A stretch of 64,000 nt of DNA from Acinetobacter sp. LoGeW2-3 (GTDB taxonomy: Bacteria > Pseudomonadota > Gammaproteobacteria > Pseudomonadales > Moraxellaceae): positions 620,001 through 684,000 of the forward strand of contig NZ_CP024011.1 of the NCBI RefSeq assembly GCF_002688565.1, written 5' to 3'. Shown piece by piece: positions 27,874-36,696 of this stretch. The notes under the pieces are model-generated. The model ran no database searches and was not told where the DNA came from. It saw nothing but the letters and a program-made list of their open reading frames with translations. Every line of letters starts with the position of its first letter. Within the stretch, counting starts at the first letter, position 1. The translations under genes were made by a program, and so were the position numbers.

Positions 27874-28740
27874 ATGACACAACCACTATCACAACATCGG
27901 CATATTTCTTTTACTGCGCACTATACCGGCTATATCTGGTATCAAATGGGGATTTCTCATCCCGTATTTGCAACTGGTCGAGGCAAATTCCTGGCTGCAT
28001 TGGTGCATCCTCTGGAAACCTGGGCTGAAAAGCATGTGGGCGGTAGTATGCGTACGACCCTGAAACAGCGCCATCAGATGATTGATGAACATCTCTGCCA
28101 GCTCATTACTCAACATCCACAGCTGCAGGTACTGGAAATCGCCTGCGGTCTATCCCCACGTAGCTGGAATTTCAGAAAAAAATTCCCAGAGATCAATTAT
28201 CGTGAACTCGATCTTCCCGATATGGCCAAGATTAAAACCCAGGCATTAAAAACTCTGGATCAGGATGCCCCAGAAGTATTGACCGCTGATATCTTCAGTG
28301 AAGAACTAGCGAATATTTTTCAGGTCTTTGATCCTGAACAACCGCTGGTGGTAATTAGTGAAGGGCTAATTAACTACTTCAATAAAGACATGCTGCAGAC
28401 CTTATTAAAAGGTATTGCCGAATATGGACAACGTTTCCCGGAAATTCATTACCTAAGCGACATTTATCCTGAACCAGTGAAGAACCGATTGGCCAGCTTT
28501 ATCTGGACCTGTAGCCGTTTACTGAAGTTTATGTCACGTAGTGCTTTTACCTTTCATTTTAAGTCGCCGCAAGAATTACAGCAATTCTGCCAGCAGGCAG
28601 GATTTAGTGGCGTAGAAGTCAAACAACCACAGCGCTATTTTGCTTCGCCTCAGCAAGCCAATCCAGCAATTGAACAAGATGAGCATTTAGGCGATCTAGT
28701 ATGGATGATTCATGCGATGAAAAAAAACAGCGTTAAATAA
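27874..28740 (+). CDS. SAM-dependent methyltransferase, leucine carboxyl methyltransferase family
   Basis: A 288-residue putative methyltransferase. EIACGLSPRSWNFRKKFP is the SAM-binding glycine-rich loop of the LCM/PPM1 family. YRELDLPDM and LVVISEGLINYFNKDMLQTLL are the following acidic and post-motif segments. The substrate is unknown; bacterial members methylate O-linked small molecules or polyketides. SD AAGGTCAGGA precedes the ATG. The last codons and stop form part of the terminator hairpin. Confidence 0.83.
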   Translation: MTQPLSQHRHISFTAHYTGYIWYQMGISHPVFATGRGKFLAALVHPLETWAEKHVGGSMRTTLKQRHQMIDEHLCQLITQHPQLQVLEIACGLSPRSWNFRKKFPEINYRELDLPDMAKIKTQALKTLDQDAPEVLTADIFSEELANIFQVFDPEQPLVVISEGLINYFNKDMLQTLLKGIAEYGQRFPEIHYLSDIYPEPVKNRLASFIWTCSRLLKFMSRSAFTFHFKSPQELQQFCQQAGFSGVEVKQPQRYFASPQQANPAIEQDEHLGDLVWMIHAMKKNSVK

Positions 28741-28751
28741 CGCTGTTTTTT
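28722..28751. terminator. Terminator overlapping the methyltransferase stop codon
   Basis: AAAAAACAGCGTT/AACGCTGTTTTTT stem with the TAA stop partly in the 4-nt loop. The flanking A and T runs allow use from both sides, including by the convergent hydrolase gene. Confidence 0.9.
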
Positions 28752-28791
28752 TAAATATTTATCTAACTTTCGAATTCTGGCCGGTAGCAGT

Positions 28792-30129
28792 CTAAACGAC
28801 TGCATCCAGCACTTGCGCCTCAAGTAAAGCTTTTTGAGTTTGCACAAACCGTAGCAAACGTTCCGCCACTTCAAAACTGCCGTGCTTAAATAAGGCACGG
28901 ATCTGGTTTTGATCATGCTGGAAGATCAGGCATTCAATCTTGAACTCACCTTCTTCATCTTCCAGATGTAGTGCCAAGTCACGTGGATATTGAATCGCCT
29001 GTTGTACCTGCGCTTCATCCATCTCAAATAAGACACCAAAGAAACTTAAGTCAACAATGGTCGCAGGTAAGCGAAGATCTGAATGACGATGGCTCAGGAA
29101 ACGTTCTGGATCTTGCACCGGAATACGATCCTCTCCACGACGTTCAAGTTTCAGCATTTGCTCACGGGTAAATGGAATAATTCCTTCCAATTGATCTACC
29201 GGTTCATCTCGCAGGAATGTGGCAAACAGATGCATGGTTTCTTTGCGGCGTTGCAATTGTGGCACATGGTCGGCACTCGCAATCTGTACATATTGCATGT
29301 CTGGACATTGCAGGGCGAAACCGGCATTTTCATGCGGCAAAGTAAAACTGTCATACTGACCACAAGCGACAAGTACCTTACATTGCGGAATCGGCACATG
29401 CTTCAGGCGTAATAGACGGTTGCAGTTAATGTCATAACGATCCTGCTCAGTTGCCGTAAACTCCGCCATCTGTCTGAAGAACAGTCGCTTGGCAGTTGGT
29501 GACATTCGGGTTTCTTTCAGACGGGCATGATTAACCAGATACAGAATCACGGCTTGACCAAACTCATCCATACGCCCTTCTTTCATCAGGTGTAAGGATT
29601 CTTCTAGTAACATTCGCCAGCTTTTGCGTGTTTTCTGCATTACACCCATCAGGATCATACGATCCACCAGTTCAGGACGTTGATCCGCCAGACAGGAAGC
29701 CACGACAGATCCTAATGACATTCCCAATACAGCAACTTTTGGCAAGCGCATTTGCTCTAGCCAGCATCCGAGCATGCCTGCCAGATCTTCAAGTTCCAAT
29801 GAACCTGCAGAAATACCTGTATCTACATTGGCAATCTGCTGATTGGCACCCATGGATGGCAGGTCGATCAGAATAATTGGCCCTGCGGCAAATAGTTGCT
29901 CAACACAGTATTTATAGGAATTAAAGTTCTGAAACGCACCACCAATAATGACCATCGGTGTCATATGCAGGGTTTCAGGACGGGCGATTGCCATATATTC
30001 AATTTTCCAGCCGTCCATCCAGGTGGTACGCGGTGGCTGTTTAAAACTGTTTTTATCGTATAGATCAAAAAACGCATGATGGCTGTGTTGATCCTCGCGG
30101 TGGTGGTCCATCTGGATAATGGAATTCAT
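28792..30129 (-). CDS. Alpha/beta hydrolase fused to a PilZ-like cyclic-di-GMP-binding domain
   Basis: A 445-residue cytosolic protein. ATG 30129 is chosen for its strong SD (GGAGGAAAGGAAG directly upstream). The N-terminal alpha/beta hydrolase has the nucleophile elbow GMSLG (Ser138), an acid in CGQYDSF (Asp260) and a base in SADHVPQ (His288). The last 115 residues carry R331GEDR335 and, 24 residues on, DLSFFG (360-365). That spacing and pattern fit the PilZ motif RxxxR...(D/N)xSxxG. The sequence suggests an esterase or lipase switched by c-di-GMP; the substrate is unknown. Divergent from proA. Confidence 0.8.
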   Translation of the reverse strand: MNSIIQMDHHREDQHSHHAFFDLYDKNSFKQPPRTTWMDGWKIEYMAIARPETLHMTPMVIIGGAFQNFNSYKYCVEQLFAAGPIILIDLPSMGANQQIANVDTGISAGSLELEDLAGMLGCWLEQMRLPKVAVLGMSLGSVVASCLADQRPELVDRMILMGVMQKTRKSWRMLLEESLHLMKEGRMDEFGQAVILYLVNHARLKETRMSPTAKRLFFRQMAEFTATEQDRYDINCNRLLRLKHVPIPQCKVLVACGQYDSFTLPHENAGFALQCPDMQYVQIASADHVPQLQRRKETMHLFATFLRDEPVDQLEGIIPFTREQMLKLERRGEDRIPVQDPERFLSHRHSDLRLPATIVDLSFFGVLFEMDEAQVQQAIQYPRDLALHLEDEEGEFKIECLIFQHDQNQIRALFKHGSFEVAERLLRFVQTQKALLEAQVLDAVV

Positions 30130-30453
30130 CTTCCTTTCCTCCATCCTTGCCTTATTTTTATTGTGCAAGCAATTATTGAGAGATTTCATGCTTCAAGATC
30201 AAATGGAAAAGACTTGAATACGCGTCCTACTCTGTATTTATTATTGAATTTGACATCATGTCACTGTCATTCATTCTATACAGAGGTTGTTTTTACAAGC
30301 AACTAATCTTGCAACCGCTTGTCTGCTTTTAAAGATAAAACGATTTCAAAATGTTTAACGATTGTAAAAGCACATGAAATTTCGCCAGCAGACTTCATTG
30401 TACCGGCTCAGACTGTTAATATCGGAAAGATATTTCTAAGTGATCGAACCGCT
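30130..30453. other. Divergent promoter region between hydrolase-PilZ gene and proA
   Basis: About 320 bp. A TTGACA occurs near 30249 and TATACA about 20 bp further, which is too widely spaced for a confident sigma-70 promoter. An open frame runs into proA from 30319, but it lacks an SD and family homology before 30454, so I treat it as leader DNA. Confidence 0.4.
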
Positions 30454-31716
30454 ATGCAAGAGTCTATTGAACAATATATGCAAACGGTAGGACAGCAGGC
30501 TCGTCAGGCTTCACGTGTCTTGGCGCGTGCGTCCACCCAAACAAAAAACAGCGCATTGTCAGCAATTTATACTGCTTTGAAAAATAGTGAAGCTGCGATT
30601 TTGGCTGCCAATCAGATTGATATGACCAAAGCGCACAACAACAATCTGGACAGTGCCCTACTCGATCGCTTAGAACTGACTCCCGCACGCTTCAAAGGCA
30701 TGTTGCAAGGCTTGAATGATGTGATTAGCCTGGTCGATCCAATTGGTGAAATTACCGATATGGCTTACCGTCCATCTGGCATTCAGCTCGGTAAAATGCG
30801 TGTGCCACTCGGTGTAGTCGGCATGATCTATGAATCCCGTCCAAATGTGACTTTAGAAGCAGCATCTTTGGCACTGAAATCTGGTAATGCGATTATTCTT
30901 CGTGGTGGCTCTGAAGCACTAGAGTCTAACCAAGCCATTGCCAAAGCCATCCAACACGGTTTACAGGTTTCCGGCTTACCAGAAGCAGCAGTGCAAGTGA
31001 TCAATACCACAGACCGTGCAGCAGTCGGTCAGCTGATTACCATGTCTGAATATGTCGATGTGATTGTGCCACGTGGTGGCAAAGGCCTGATTGAACGGAT
31101 TACCAATGATGCACGGGTGCCTGTGATCAAGCATCTGGATGGTAACTGTCATGTCTATGTAGAAGCACAAGCAGACTTACTCAAGGCTCTTCCAATTGCG
31201 CTAAATGCCAAAACGCATCGCTACGGCGTATGTAATGCCATGGAAACCTTGCTGGTCGATGAAAAGGTAGCTGAAGAATTCCTGCCACGCATTGCTGAAC
31301 TCTATGAAGAAAAACAGGTGGAACTGCGTGGTTGCCCTGCGACTCGACGTATTCTGGATAAAGCGGTACCGGCTTCAGAAGAAGACTGGTATACCGAATA
31401 TCTTGGTCCGATTCTAGCAGTCAAAGTGGTTTCGGGTGTTGAAGAAGCAATTGAACATATTAATAAGTATGGTTCACATCATACTGATTCAATCATCACT
31501 GAAAACTACAGCATTGCGCGTGAATTCTTGGCTGGTGTAGATTCAAGCTCAGTCATGATCAATGCTTCTACCCGTTTCGCGGATGGCTTTGAATATGGTC
31601 TCGGTGCAGAAATCGGTATTTCAACCGACAAAATTCATGCCCGTGGCCCAGTTGGCCTTGAAGGTCTGACCTCACAGAAATGGGTCGTATTTGGTGATGG
31701 ACAGATTCGCCAATAA
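30454..31716 (+). CDS. proA: Gamma-glutamyl phosphate reductase
   Basis: Second step of proline synthesis: NADPH-dependent reduction of gamma-glutamyl phosphate to glutamate semialdehyde. The 420-residue start at 30454 ([17 protein letters not shown]) matches the family N-terminus. Upstream in-frame codons to 30319 encode sequence with no family resemblance. ALDH-fold motifs include [30 protein letters not shown], the catalytic-cysteine segment [13 protein letters not shown] and [35 protein letters not shown]. proB is not adjacent. Confidence 0.96.
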   Translation: MQESIEQYMQTVGQQARQASRVLARASTQTKNSALSAIYTALKNSEAAILAANQIDMTKAHNNNLDSALLDRLELTPARFKGMLQGLNDVISLVDPIGEITDMAYRPSGIQLGKMRVPLGVVGMIYESRPNVTLEAASLALKSGNAIILRGGSEALESNQAIAKAIQHGLQVSGLPEAAVQVINTTDRAAVGQLITMSEYVDVIVPRGGKGLIERITNDARVPVIKHLDGNCHVYVEAQADLLKALPIALNAKTHRYGVCNAMETLLVDEKVAEEFLPRIAELYEEKQVELRGCPATRRILDKAVPASEEDWYTEYLGPILAVKVVSGVEEAIEHINKYGSHHTDSIITENYSIAREFLAGVDSSSVMINASTRFADGFEYGLGAEIGISTDKIHARGPVGLEGLTSQKWVVFGDGQIRQ

Positions 31717-31737
31717 AATGTCAGTAGAAAATCATCT

Positions 31738-31768
31738 TCAGCCCTGTTCGCAGGGCTGATTTTTTTTC
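31738..31768 (+). terminator. Terminator of proA
   Basis: TCAGCCCTG/CAGGGCTGA stem with loop TTCG and nine T residues. Confidence 0.95.
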
Positions 31769-32182
31769 TAGAGATAAATAAGAAGAAGAAGAAAAATGCA
31801 ACTCAGTGAACCTTGGGGTCACGTTTAATGAAGATTATCTTTGGAAATTTGTAGTTTGTTTAAATTTTCAGCAATTCAATGTATAAACTATAAAAAGTGA
31901 ATCTGTTTAGCATGCTTTATAAGGTTTATTGGCTCAACGCTATTTTGAATGAGGTCTGCTTTTACTACTATTTCATTGATAAATGAAAACGATGAACTGA
32001 TAAATTTTAATTATAACTGACAAAATGATCGATAGTGCTTAAGTCTAATCACCTAAAGTCTATCTAGGACAGAAAAATATCGCATGTTACAACTGCATCA
32101 CTGATCTAAATTGCATCGCCTAGGCTTGCAGGACAGATCAATCAAATGGATGAGAATTTTAATTAGAATCGGGTAAACAATC
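31769..32182. other. AT-rich region upstream of ackA
   Basis: About 410 bp without a gene. It presumably holds the ackA-pta promoter. I see no clear operator, repeat or RNA. Confidence 0.45.
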
Positions 32183-33406
32183 GTGTCTAAATCAGTATTA
32201 GTTATTAATTGTGGCTCTTCTTCAATCAAATTTGCTTTACTACTTGAAGAACAGAATTTCCGTATTCACGGCTTAGCTGAGAACTTAGGCACAGAAAATG
32301 CCCGTATTAAAGGTGTGACTGTCGGTAATGAACCGGTAGACATCCATATCCCATTTGCAGATCATAAAAAAGCACTGGAAGTAGGTCTTGAGCGTCTAGC
32401 CAACTACAAACCAGATGCGATCGGTCACCGTGTGGTACACGGCGGCAGCTTGACAAAAGCTGAACTGATCAATGACGAAATCATTGAAAAAATTCGTGCT
32501 GCAACCCCGCTTGCACCGCTACATAATCCGGCACACTTAATCGGAATCGAAGCAACACAACGCCTGTTCCCAGATCTGCCACAGGTTGCAGTATTTGATA
32601 CAGCTTTCCATCAAACCATGCCAGCGCATGCATACCGTTATGCTGTGCCTAAATTCCTTTACACTGATTTTGGTGTACGCCGCTACGGTTTCCATGGCAC
32701 CAGCCATGCTTATGTATCTGAGCGCGGTTCTGAACTGGCAGGTAGCTTCAAACAAGGCGGCTGGTTAACAGCGCATCTGGGTAATGGTAGCTCGACTTGT
32801 GCAGTATGGAATGGTCAAAGTGTAGATACCTCTATGGGCTTAACACCACTAGAAGGTCTGGTAATGGGTACCCGTAGTGGCGATGTAGATCCAAGTCTGC
32901 ATAGCTTCCTGGCTGCAAACCTAGGTTGGGACGTGTATAAAATTGACCGCATGCTGAACAAAGAAAGTGGCTTGCTCGGTTTATCAGACAATCTTTCCAA
33001 TGACATGCGTACACTGATCGAAGCCTCTGAACAAGGCAATGAAGATGCTACGCTAGCGATTGAAGTATTCTGCTACCGTCTAGCAAAATCATTGGCTGCT
33101 CTAAGCTGTGGCCTGCCATGTCTTGATGGCTTGTTCTTCACAGGTGGTATCGGTGAAAACTCGGCTTATATCCGTGAAAAAACCATGGCTTACCTACCAC
33201 ACTTCGGTTTCAACTTAGACAAAGAAGCCAATAATGTGTTGAAGCGAGGTACTGAAGGTCGTATCGATAATGGTACAGGCCCACAAATCTGGGTGGTACC
33301 AACTGATGAAGAAGGTCGTATTGCTAAAGAAACCCAAAGCGTGGTTGAGCAGGAAGTGGAGAACGCGACTGCAAAAAAGTCTGAACCTGAGGCTGCGCTT
33401 GCATAA
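32183..33406 (+). CDS. ackA: Acetate kinase
   Basis: Interconverts acetyl phosphate and acetate with ATP/ADP. GTG start; the 407-residue product opens with [16 protein letters not shown] (ASKHA phosphate 1 motif). It contains GHRVVHGG, the catalytic Asp in [29 protein letters not shown] and FTGGIGENS. The C-terminus has an extended KSEPEAALA tail. It is 53 bp upstream of pta, so they form one operon that sets the acetyl-phosphate pool. Confidence 0.97.
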   Translation: MSKSVLVINCGSSSIKFALLLEEQNFRIHGLAENLGTENARIKGVTVGNEPVDIHIPFADHKKALEVGLERLANYKPDAIGHRVVHGGSLTKAELINDEIIEKIRAATPLAPLHNPAHLIGIEATQRLFPDLPQVAVFDTAFHQTMPAHAYRYAVPKFLYTDFGVRRYGFHGTSHAYVSERGSELAGSFKQGGWLTAHLGNGSSTCAVWNGQSVDTSMGLTPLEGLVMGTRSGDVDPSLHSFLAANLGWDVYKIDRMLNKESGLLGLSDNLSNDMRTLIEASEQGNEDATLAIEVFCYRLAKSLAALSCGLPCLDGLFFTGGIGENSAYIREKTMAYLPHFGFNLDKEANNVLKRGTEGRIDNGTGPQIWVVPTDEEGRIAKETQSVVEQEVENATAKKSEPEAALA

Positions 33407-33459
33407 GCAAGCGTAGGATTCCTATACCTTCTATTTGATTTTAGATATTTGAATACGCT

Positions 33460-35601
33460 ATGAAGACCATTCTATTAGTTCCGACTGGGGAAGGCGTTGG
33501 TTTAACGTCTGCATGCTTAGGCTTGATTTACGCACTGGAATGTCAAGGTGTGAAAGCCGGTTTCGTCAAACCTTTTTCTCAGGAAATCTCTGATACGGCA
33601 GATCGTACCACCACCCTGTATCGTCATGTCTCTAATGCAAAGACTGTTGAACCCATTAGCTTTAACACGATGGTACAACGTCTGAGTCAGGGCGAGCAGG
33701 ATGAACTTCTAGAAGATGCGGTACGTCTGCATCGTGAAATTGCCCGCAATCATGACCTGATCATTGTCGAAGGTCTGGTACCCAATGGTCGTGACAGCTT
33801 TGTAGATGAACTGAATGCTTCTCTGGCTCAAGCACTGGATGCCAAAGTGATTATCGTCAGCAATGCTGATATCCGTCATCCAGCTCAAACAGCAGAAAAA
33901 GTTGAAAACCAGATTCGTAATTTTGGTGGCGCAAGCTCAACACGCCTGTCCAGCATTCTATTCATGCGTACCAAAGGTTTACCTGAAGAATCTGCACAGA
34001 TCCCAGTGACCATTGATCCGGAACTACGTCTGACTGCTGAAACTGAACAGTTTGTACAAGCGATTCAGAAAACTCACCCATCTATCGGGTCTGAAAAGCT
34101 TCCAGTAATTGGCCTGGTGCCATTCAGTAAAACCCTGAGCGTGCCACGTATATCAGATCTGGCGGCACATATTTCTGCACTCTGGATTCATCAAGGTGAA
34201 GCTGCACAGCGCCGTGTTCAACACAGCAGCCTGATTGCTTCCAGCATTGAACATGAACTGCATAAATTTGTCGCGGGTGAACTGATCATCACTGCCTCTG
34301 ACCGTGTCGATGTGCTGCTAGCAAGTAGCCTGGCGAGCTGTAATGGTATTCCACTCGCTGGCTTAGTTCTGACTGAACAACATCAGCCAAATGAACAGGT
34401 GCTGGGTTTCTGCCAATCTGCAATTAAACATGGCTTGCCAATTTTACATACCCCATTAAGCACTTTTGAAACTGCTCAGAAGCTGGCAAATCTTGGTAAT
34501 GAAATTCCGGTGGATGATACAGAACGCGCCGATCAGGTGACCCGTTTTGTATCTAGTCACATCAATCCAGACTGGCTGATTCAGATGTTAAATGGCACTT
34601 ACAAGCCACGTCTGTCTCCTTCTGCGTTCCGTCATGAACTGGTACAAAAGTCGATTGCAGCAAAAAAACGGATTGTACTGCCTGAAGGTGATGAACCGCG
34701 TACCATCCAAGCCGCAGCGATCTGTCAGTCGCGTGGAATTGCACATTGTATTCTGCTGGCAAAACCTGATGATGTACTGGAAGTTGCCAAAGCACGTGGA
34801 ATTGAACTGCCAGAAGGTCTAGAAATTGTCGATCCTGACCTGATTCGCAACGACTATGTCGAGAAGATGGTCACACTGCGTAAAGGCAAACTAAATGAAC
34901 TCCAAGCTAAAGAGCAACTGCAAGATACGGTTGTTTTAGGCACAATGATGCTGGCGCTTGATCAGGTTGATGGTCTGGTATCTGGTGCAGTGCATACCAC
35001 TGCAAATACTGTGCGTCCAGCCTTCCAGCTGATTAAGACAGCGCCAGATTATTCACTGGTGTCTTCAGTATTCTTTATGCTGTTGCCAGATGAAGTGTAT
35101 GTCTATGGTGACTGTGCAATTAATCCAGATCCGGATGCCGCGCAACTGGCAGAAATTGCGATCCAGTCTGCGGATTCAGCAAAAGCCTTTGGTATCGATC
35201 CACGTATTGCTATGATCTCTTACTCAACAGGTACTTCAGGTGCCGGTGCTGATGTAGAGAAAGTCGCTGAAGCCACCCGTATTGCCAAAGAACGTCGTCC
35301 TGACCTATTGATTGATGGTCCATTACAATATGATGCTGCTTCTGTTGAAAGCGTTGGTCGTCAAAAAGCACCAGATTCACAAGTGGCTGGTCGTGCCAAT
35401 GTCTTCATCTTCCCGGATCTGAATACAGGTAACACCACGTATAAAGCGGTACAACGTGCTGCCAATGTGGTAAGTGTTGGTCCAATGCTGCAAGGCCTGA
35501 ACAAGCCAGTAAATGACTTGTCACGTGGTGCTCTAGTCGATGACATCGTGTTTACGATTGCGTTAACTGCGATTCAGGCGGATCAACAAGCAGCTCAATA
35601 A
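33460..35601 (+). CDS. pta: Phosphate acetyltransferase, long form
   Basis: Interconverts acetyl-CoA and acetyl phosphate. The 713-residue product is the long two-part type. An N-terminal P-loop/BioD-like and DRTGG regulatory region (LLVPTGEGVGLTSACLGLIYALE) is followed, after about residue 385, by the catalytic PTA domain with RIVLPEGDEPRTIQAAAIC, GLVSGAVHTTANTVRPAFQLI, MISYSTGTSGAGADVEKV and FPDLNTGNTTYKAVQRAA. Cotranscribed with ackA and closed by a terminator. Confidence 0.97.
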   Translation: MKTILLVPTGEGVGLTSACLGLIYALECQGVKAGFVKPFSQEISDTADRTTTLYRHVSNAKTVEPISFNTMVQRLSQGEQDELLEDAVRLHREIARNHDLIIVEGLVPNGRDSFVDELNASLAQALDAKVIIVSNADIRHPAQTAEKVENQIRNFGGASSTRLSSILFMRTKGLPEESAQIPVTIDPELRLTAETEQFVQAIQKTHPSIGSEKLPVIGLVPFSKTLSVPRISDLAAHISALWIHQGEAAQRRVQHSSLIASSIEHELHKFVAGELIITASDRVDVLLASSLASCNGIPLAGLVLTEQHQPNEQVLGFCQSAIKHGLPILHTPLSTFETAQKLANLGNEIPVDDTERADQVTRFVSSHINPDWLIQMLNGTYKPRLSPSAFRHELVQKSIAAKKRIVLPEGDEPRTIQAAAICQSRGIAHCILLAKPDDVLEVAKARGIELPEGLEIVDPDLIRNDYVEKMVTLRKGKLNELQAKEQLQDTVVLGTMMLALDQVDGLVSGAVHTTANTVRPAFQLIKTAPDYSLVSSVFFMLLPDEVYVYGDCAINPDPDAAQLAEIAIQSADSAKAFGIDPRIAMISYSTGTSGAGADVEKVAEATRIAKERRPDLLIDGPLQYDAASVESVGRQKAPDSQVAGRANVFIFPDLNTGNTTYKAVQRAANVVSVGPMLQGLNKPVNDLSRGALVDDIVFTIALTAIQADQQAAQ

Positions 35602-35636
35602 GCGCTAACTCAATTCTCTACTCTATCTGTGCTTTC

Positions 35637-35668
35637 GCCATCCAATGGACACATTGGATGGCCTTTTT
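35637..35668 (+). terminator. Terminator of ackA-pta
   Basis: GCCATCCAATG/CATTGGATGGC stem, loop GACA, followed by CTTTTTGTTTTT. Confidence 0.93.
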
Positions 35669-35697
35669 GTTTTTATATTTCTTAAAATAGCGCACAT

Positions 35698-35728
35698 AAA
35701 AATGCCAGTCGATCTGACTGGCATTTTT
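35698..35728. terminator. Second hairpin terminator, serving the DUF2171 gene
   Basis: AAAAATGCCAGTC/GACTGGCATTTTT stem with loop GATCT. On the minus strand it lies about 70 bp after the DUF2171 stop. Confidence 0.85.
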
Positions 35729-35795
35729 GGGAAAATCATTTGCTTTTCTAACCACGATTACGAATGAGTGGTAATAGTAAAAAAAGCAGTCTGAT

Positions 35796-36035
35796 TTACA
35801 TGGTTGTCCATTCATTACGGACATCATCTGCCGCTTTATTCAAAATTACCTGATCACCTTTGACTTCACTGACCCAGCTGAGTGGAATCAGATGGTGTTC
35901 ATTATTTTCATCGTCACTTCTTGTTAATTTAATTGAATCTTGGCCTTCTAAATGGTCCACTTTTCCAACTTGTGTCCCGTCTGAAGCAATTACTGATGCA
36001 TGTTCCTTGATGTCACTTGGATTTACTGTAGTCAT
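35796..36035 (-). CDS. DUF2171 family protein
   Basis: A 79-residue soluble protein of the DUF2171/PRC-barrel-like type: DIKEHASVIASDGTQVGKVDHLEGQDSIKLTR, then HHLIPLSWVSEVKGDQVILNKAADDV. Members are often stress- or desiccation-associated, but no biochemical role is established. It is acidic, has no signal peptide and is a single gene. Confidence 0.85.
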   Translation of the reverse strand: MTTVNPSDIKEHASVIASDGTQVGKVDHLEGQDSIKLTRSDDENNEHHLIPLSWVSEVKGDQVILNKAADDVRNEWTTM

Positions 36036-36262
36036 TACAATTGCCCTATTATTAATAGAAGTTGAGAGAAATCAGTCTAGGCAATAAAAAATCGGCTGTG
36101 TGTAAGGGTTATCAGGCTTTGAGTATTACTGGGTTAATAATGTAATGATAAAAATACAGTGTGTTTCAACAAGTGAAGAGCGTAGCGGAGTGATGTGAAG
36201 ATTTGGAATTTGGAGGGCTATTTAGGAAAATATGAGAATAATTTTTATAAAATTTTAGGCAT
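36036..36262. other. Gap upstream of the DUF2171 gene
   Basis: About 230 bp with the likely promoter of the DUF2171 gene and the trailer of the small peptide gene. I see no further feature. Confidence 0.4.
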
Positions 36263-36298
36263 AAAAAAAGAAGATAAAGCGTTAGGCTTGATCTTCTT
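36263..36298 (-). terminator. Terminator overlapping the end of the 29-codon gene
   Basis: Read on the minus strand, AAGAAGAT pairs with ATCTTCTT and AAGC with GCTT around loop CTAAC, followed by a T run. The left arm is the last sense codons and the loop contains the stop codon. Confidence 0.8.
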
Positions 36299-36371
36299 GC
36301 TTACCGTAGAACCATGTTGCTGCGATGTATGCAGTGAAGCCGATAACCATTAGAACAACTGAAGCTGACAT
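36282..36371 (-). CDS. 29-residue single-pass membrane peptide
   Basis: The frame starts at ATG 36371 and reads MSASVVLMVIGFTAYIAATW followed by FYGKQEDQA. It has one hydrophobic helix (residues 4-22) and a short polar C-terminus, and is too short for default ORF calling. Support for a real gene: an SD-like GAGAG about 9 nt upstream, a near-perfect Pho box and -10 element further up (36400-36433), and an intrinsic terminator overlapping the stop. It looks like a phosphate-starvation-induced membrane microprotein. It does not resemble KdpF, CydX or MetS closely enough to name. Confidence 0.65.
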   Translation of the reverse strand: MSASVVLMVIGFTAYIAATWFYGKQEDQA

Positions 36372-36399
36372 ATTTTCTATCTCTCGTTTCGATGAGTGC

Positions 36400-36433
36400 A
36401 TTATGCGAAAGTTTTATGACAGTTATATGACAA
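36400..36433 (-). promoter_or_regulatory. Pho box and -10 element of the 29-residue peptide gene
   Basis: On the minus strand 36433-36416 reads TTGTCATATAACTGTCAT, two TGTCAT half-sites 11 bp apart. This differs from the E. coli PhoB consensus CTGTCATAAAWCTGTCAY at one or two positions. CATAAT follows after 10 bp (36405-36400), the geometry of PhoB-activated promoters where the box replaces the -35. Start codon 36371 lies about 22 nt after the predicted transcription start. Confidence 0.65.
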
Positions 36434-36511
36434 TATGCAGAGTATTGTAATTTTTATAATATATTTTAAATTCAATAATTTAATAAAATAAATGAAGATT
36501 TTTTAAGTTTT

Positions 36512-36562
36512 ATGACATGAAATATGACAGTCATTATGACAATTTTCAATCAAAACATGACA
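36512..36562. promoter_or_regulatory. Array of ATGACA/TGTCAT half-sites upstream of fumarase
   Basis: ATGACA occurs at 36512, 36524, 36536 and 36557. The first three are exactly 12 bp apart. They extend the pair at 36416/36427 and suggest several bound dimers of an OmpR/PhoB-type regulator. The array is about 90 bp upstream of the fumarase -10. Confidence 0.45.
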
Positions 36563-36651
36563 CGATTGATTCTACTTATACACAGATAAATGAGTATTAA
36601 ACTTTCGCCCAAAAGCCCCGCAAAACGTCCCACAACTTTTGTGTTTTGTCA

Positions 36652-36657
36652 TATAAT
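36652..36657 (+). promoter_or_regulatory. Candidate -10 element of fumarase
   Basis: A perfect TATAAT lies 40 bp before the fumarase ATG. No good -35 is found 17 bp upstream, which would fit activator dependence. Confidence 0.45.
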
Positions 36658-36696
36658 TTAGCCCGCTAGCTATCAGCCCGCTCAAGAGATTTTTGT

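Noticed and set aside
30319..30453. 45-residue N-terminal extension of ProA
   Set aside because: The family begins at the ATG at 30454. The extension has no homology to ALDH-fold N-termini and no SD.
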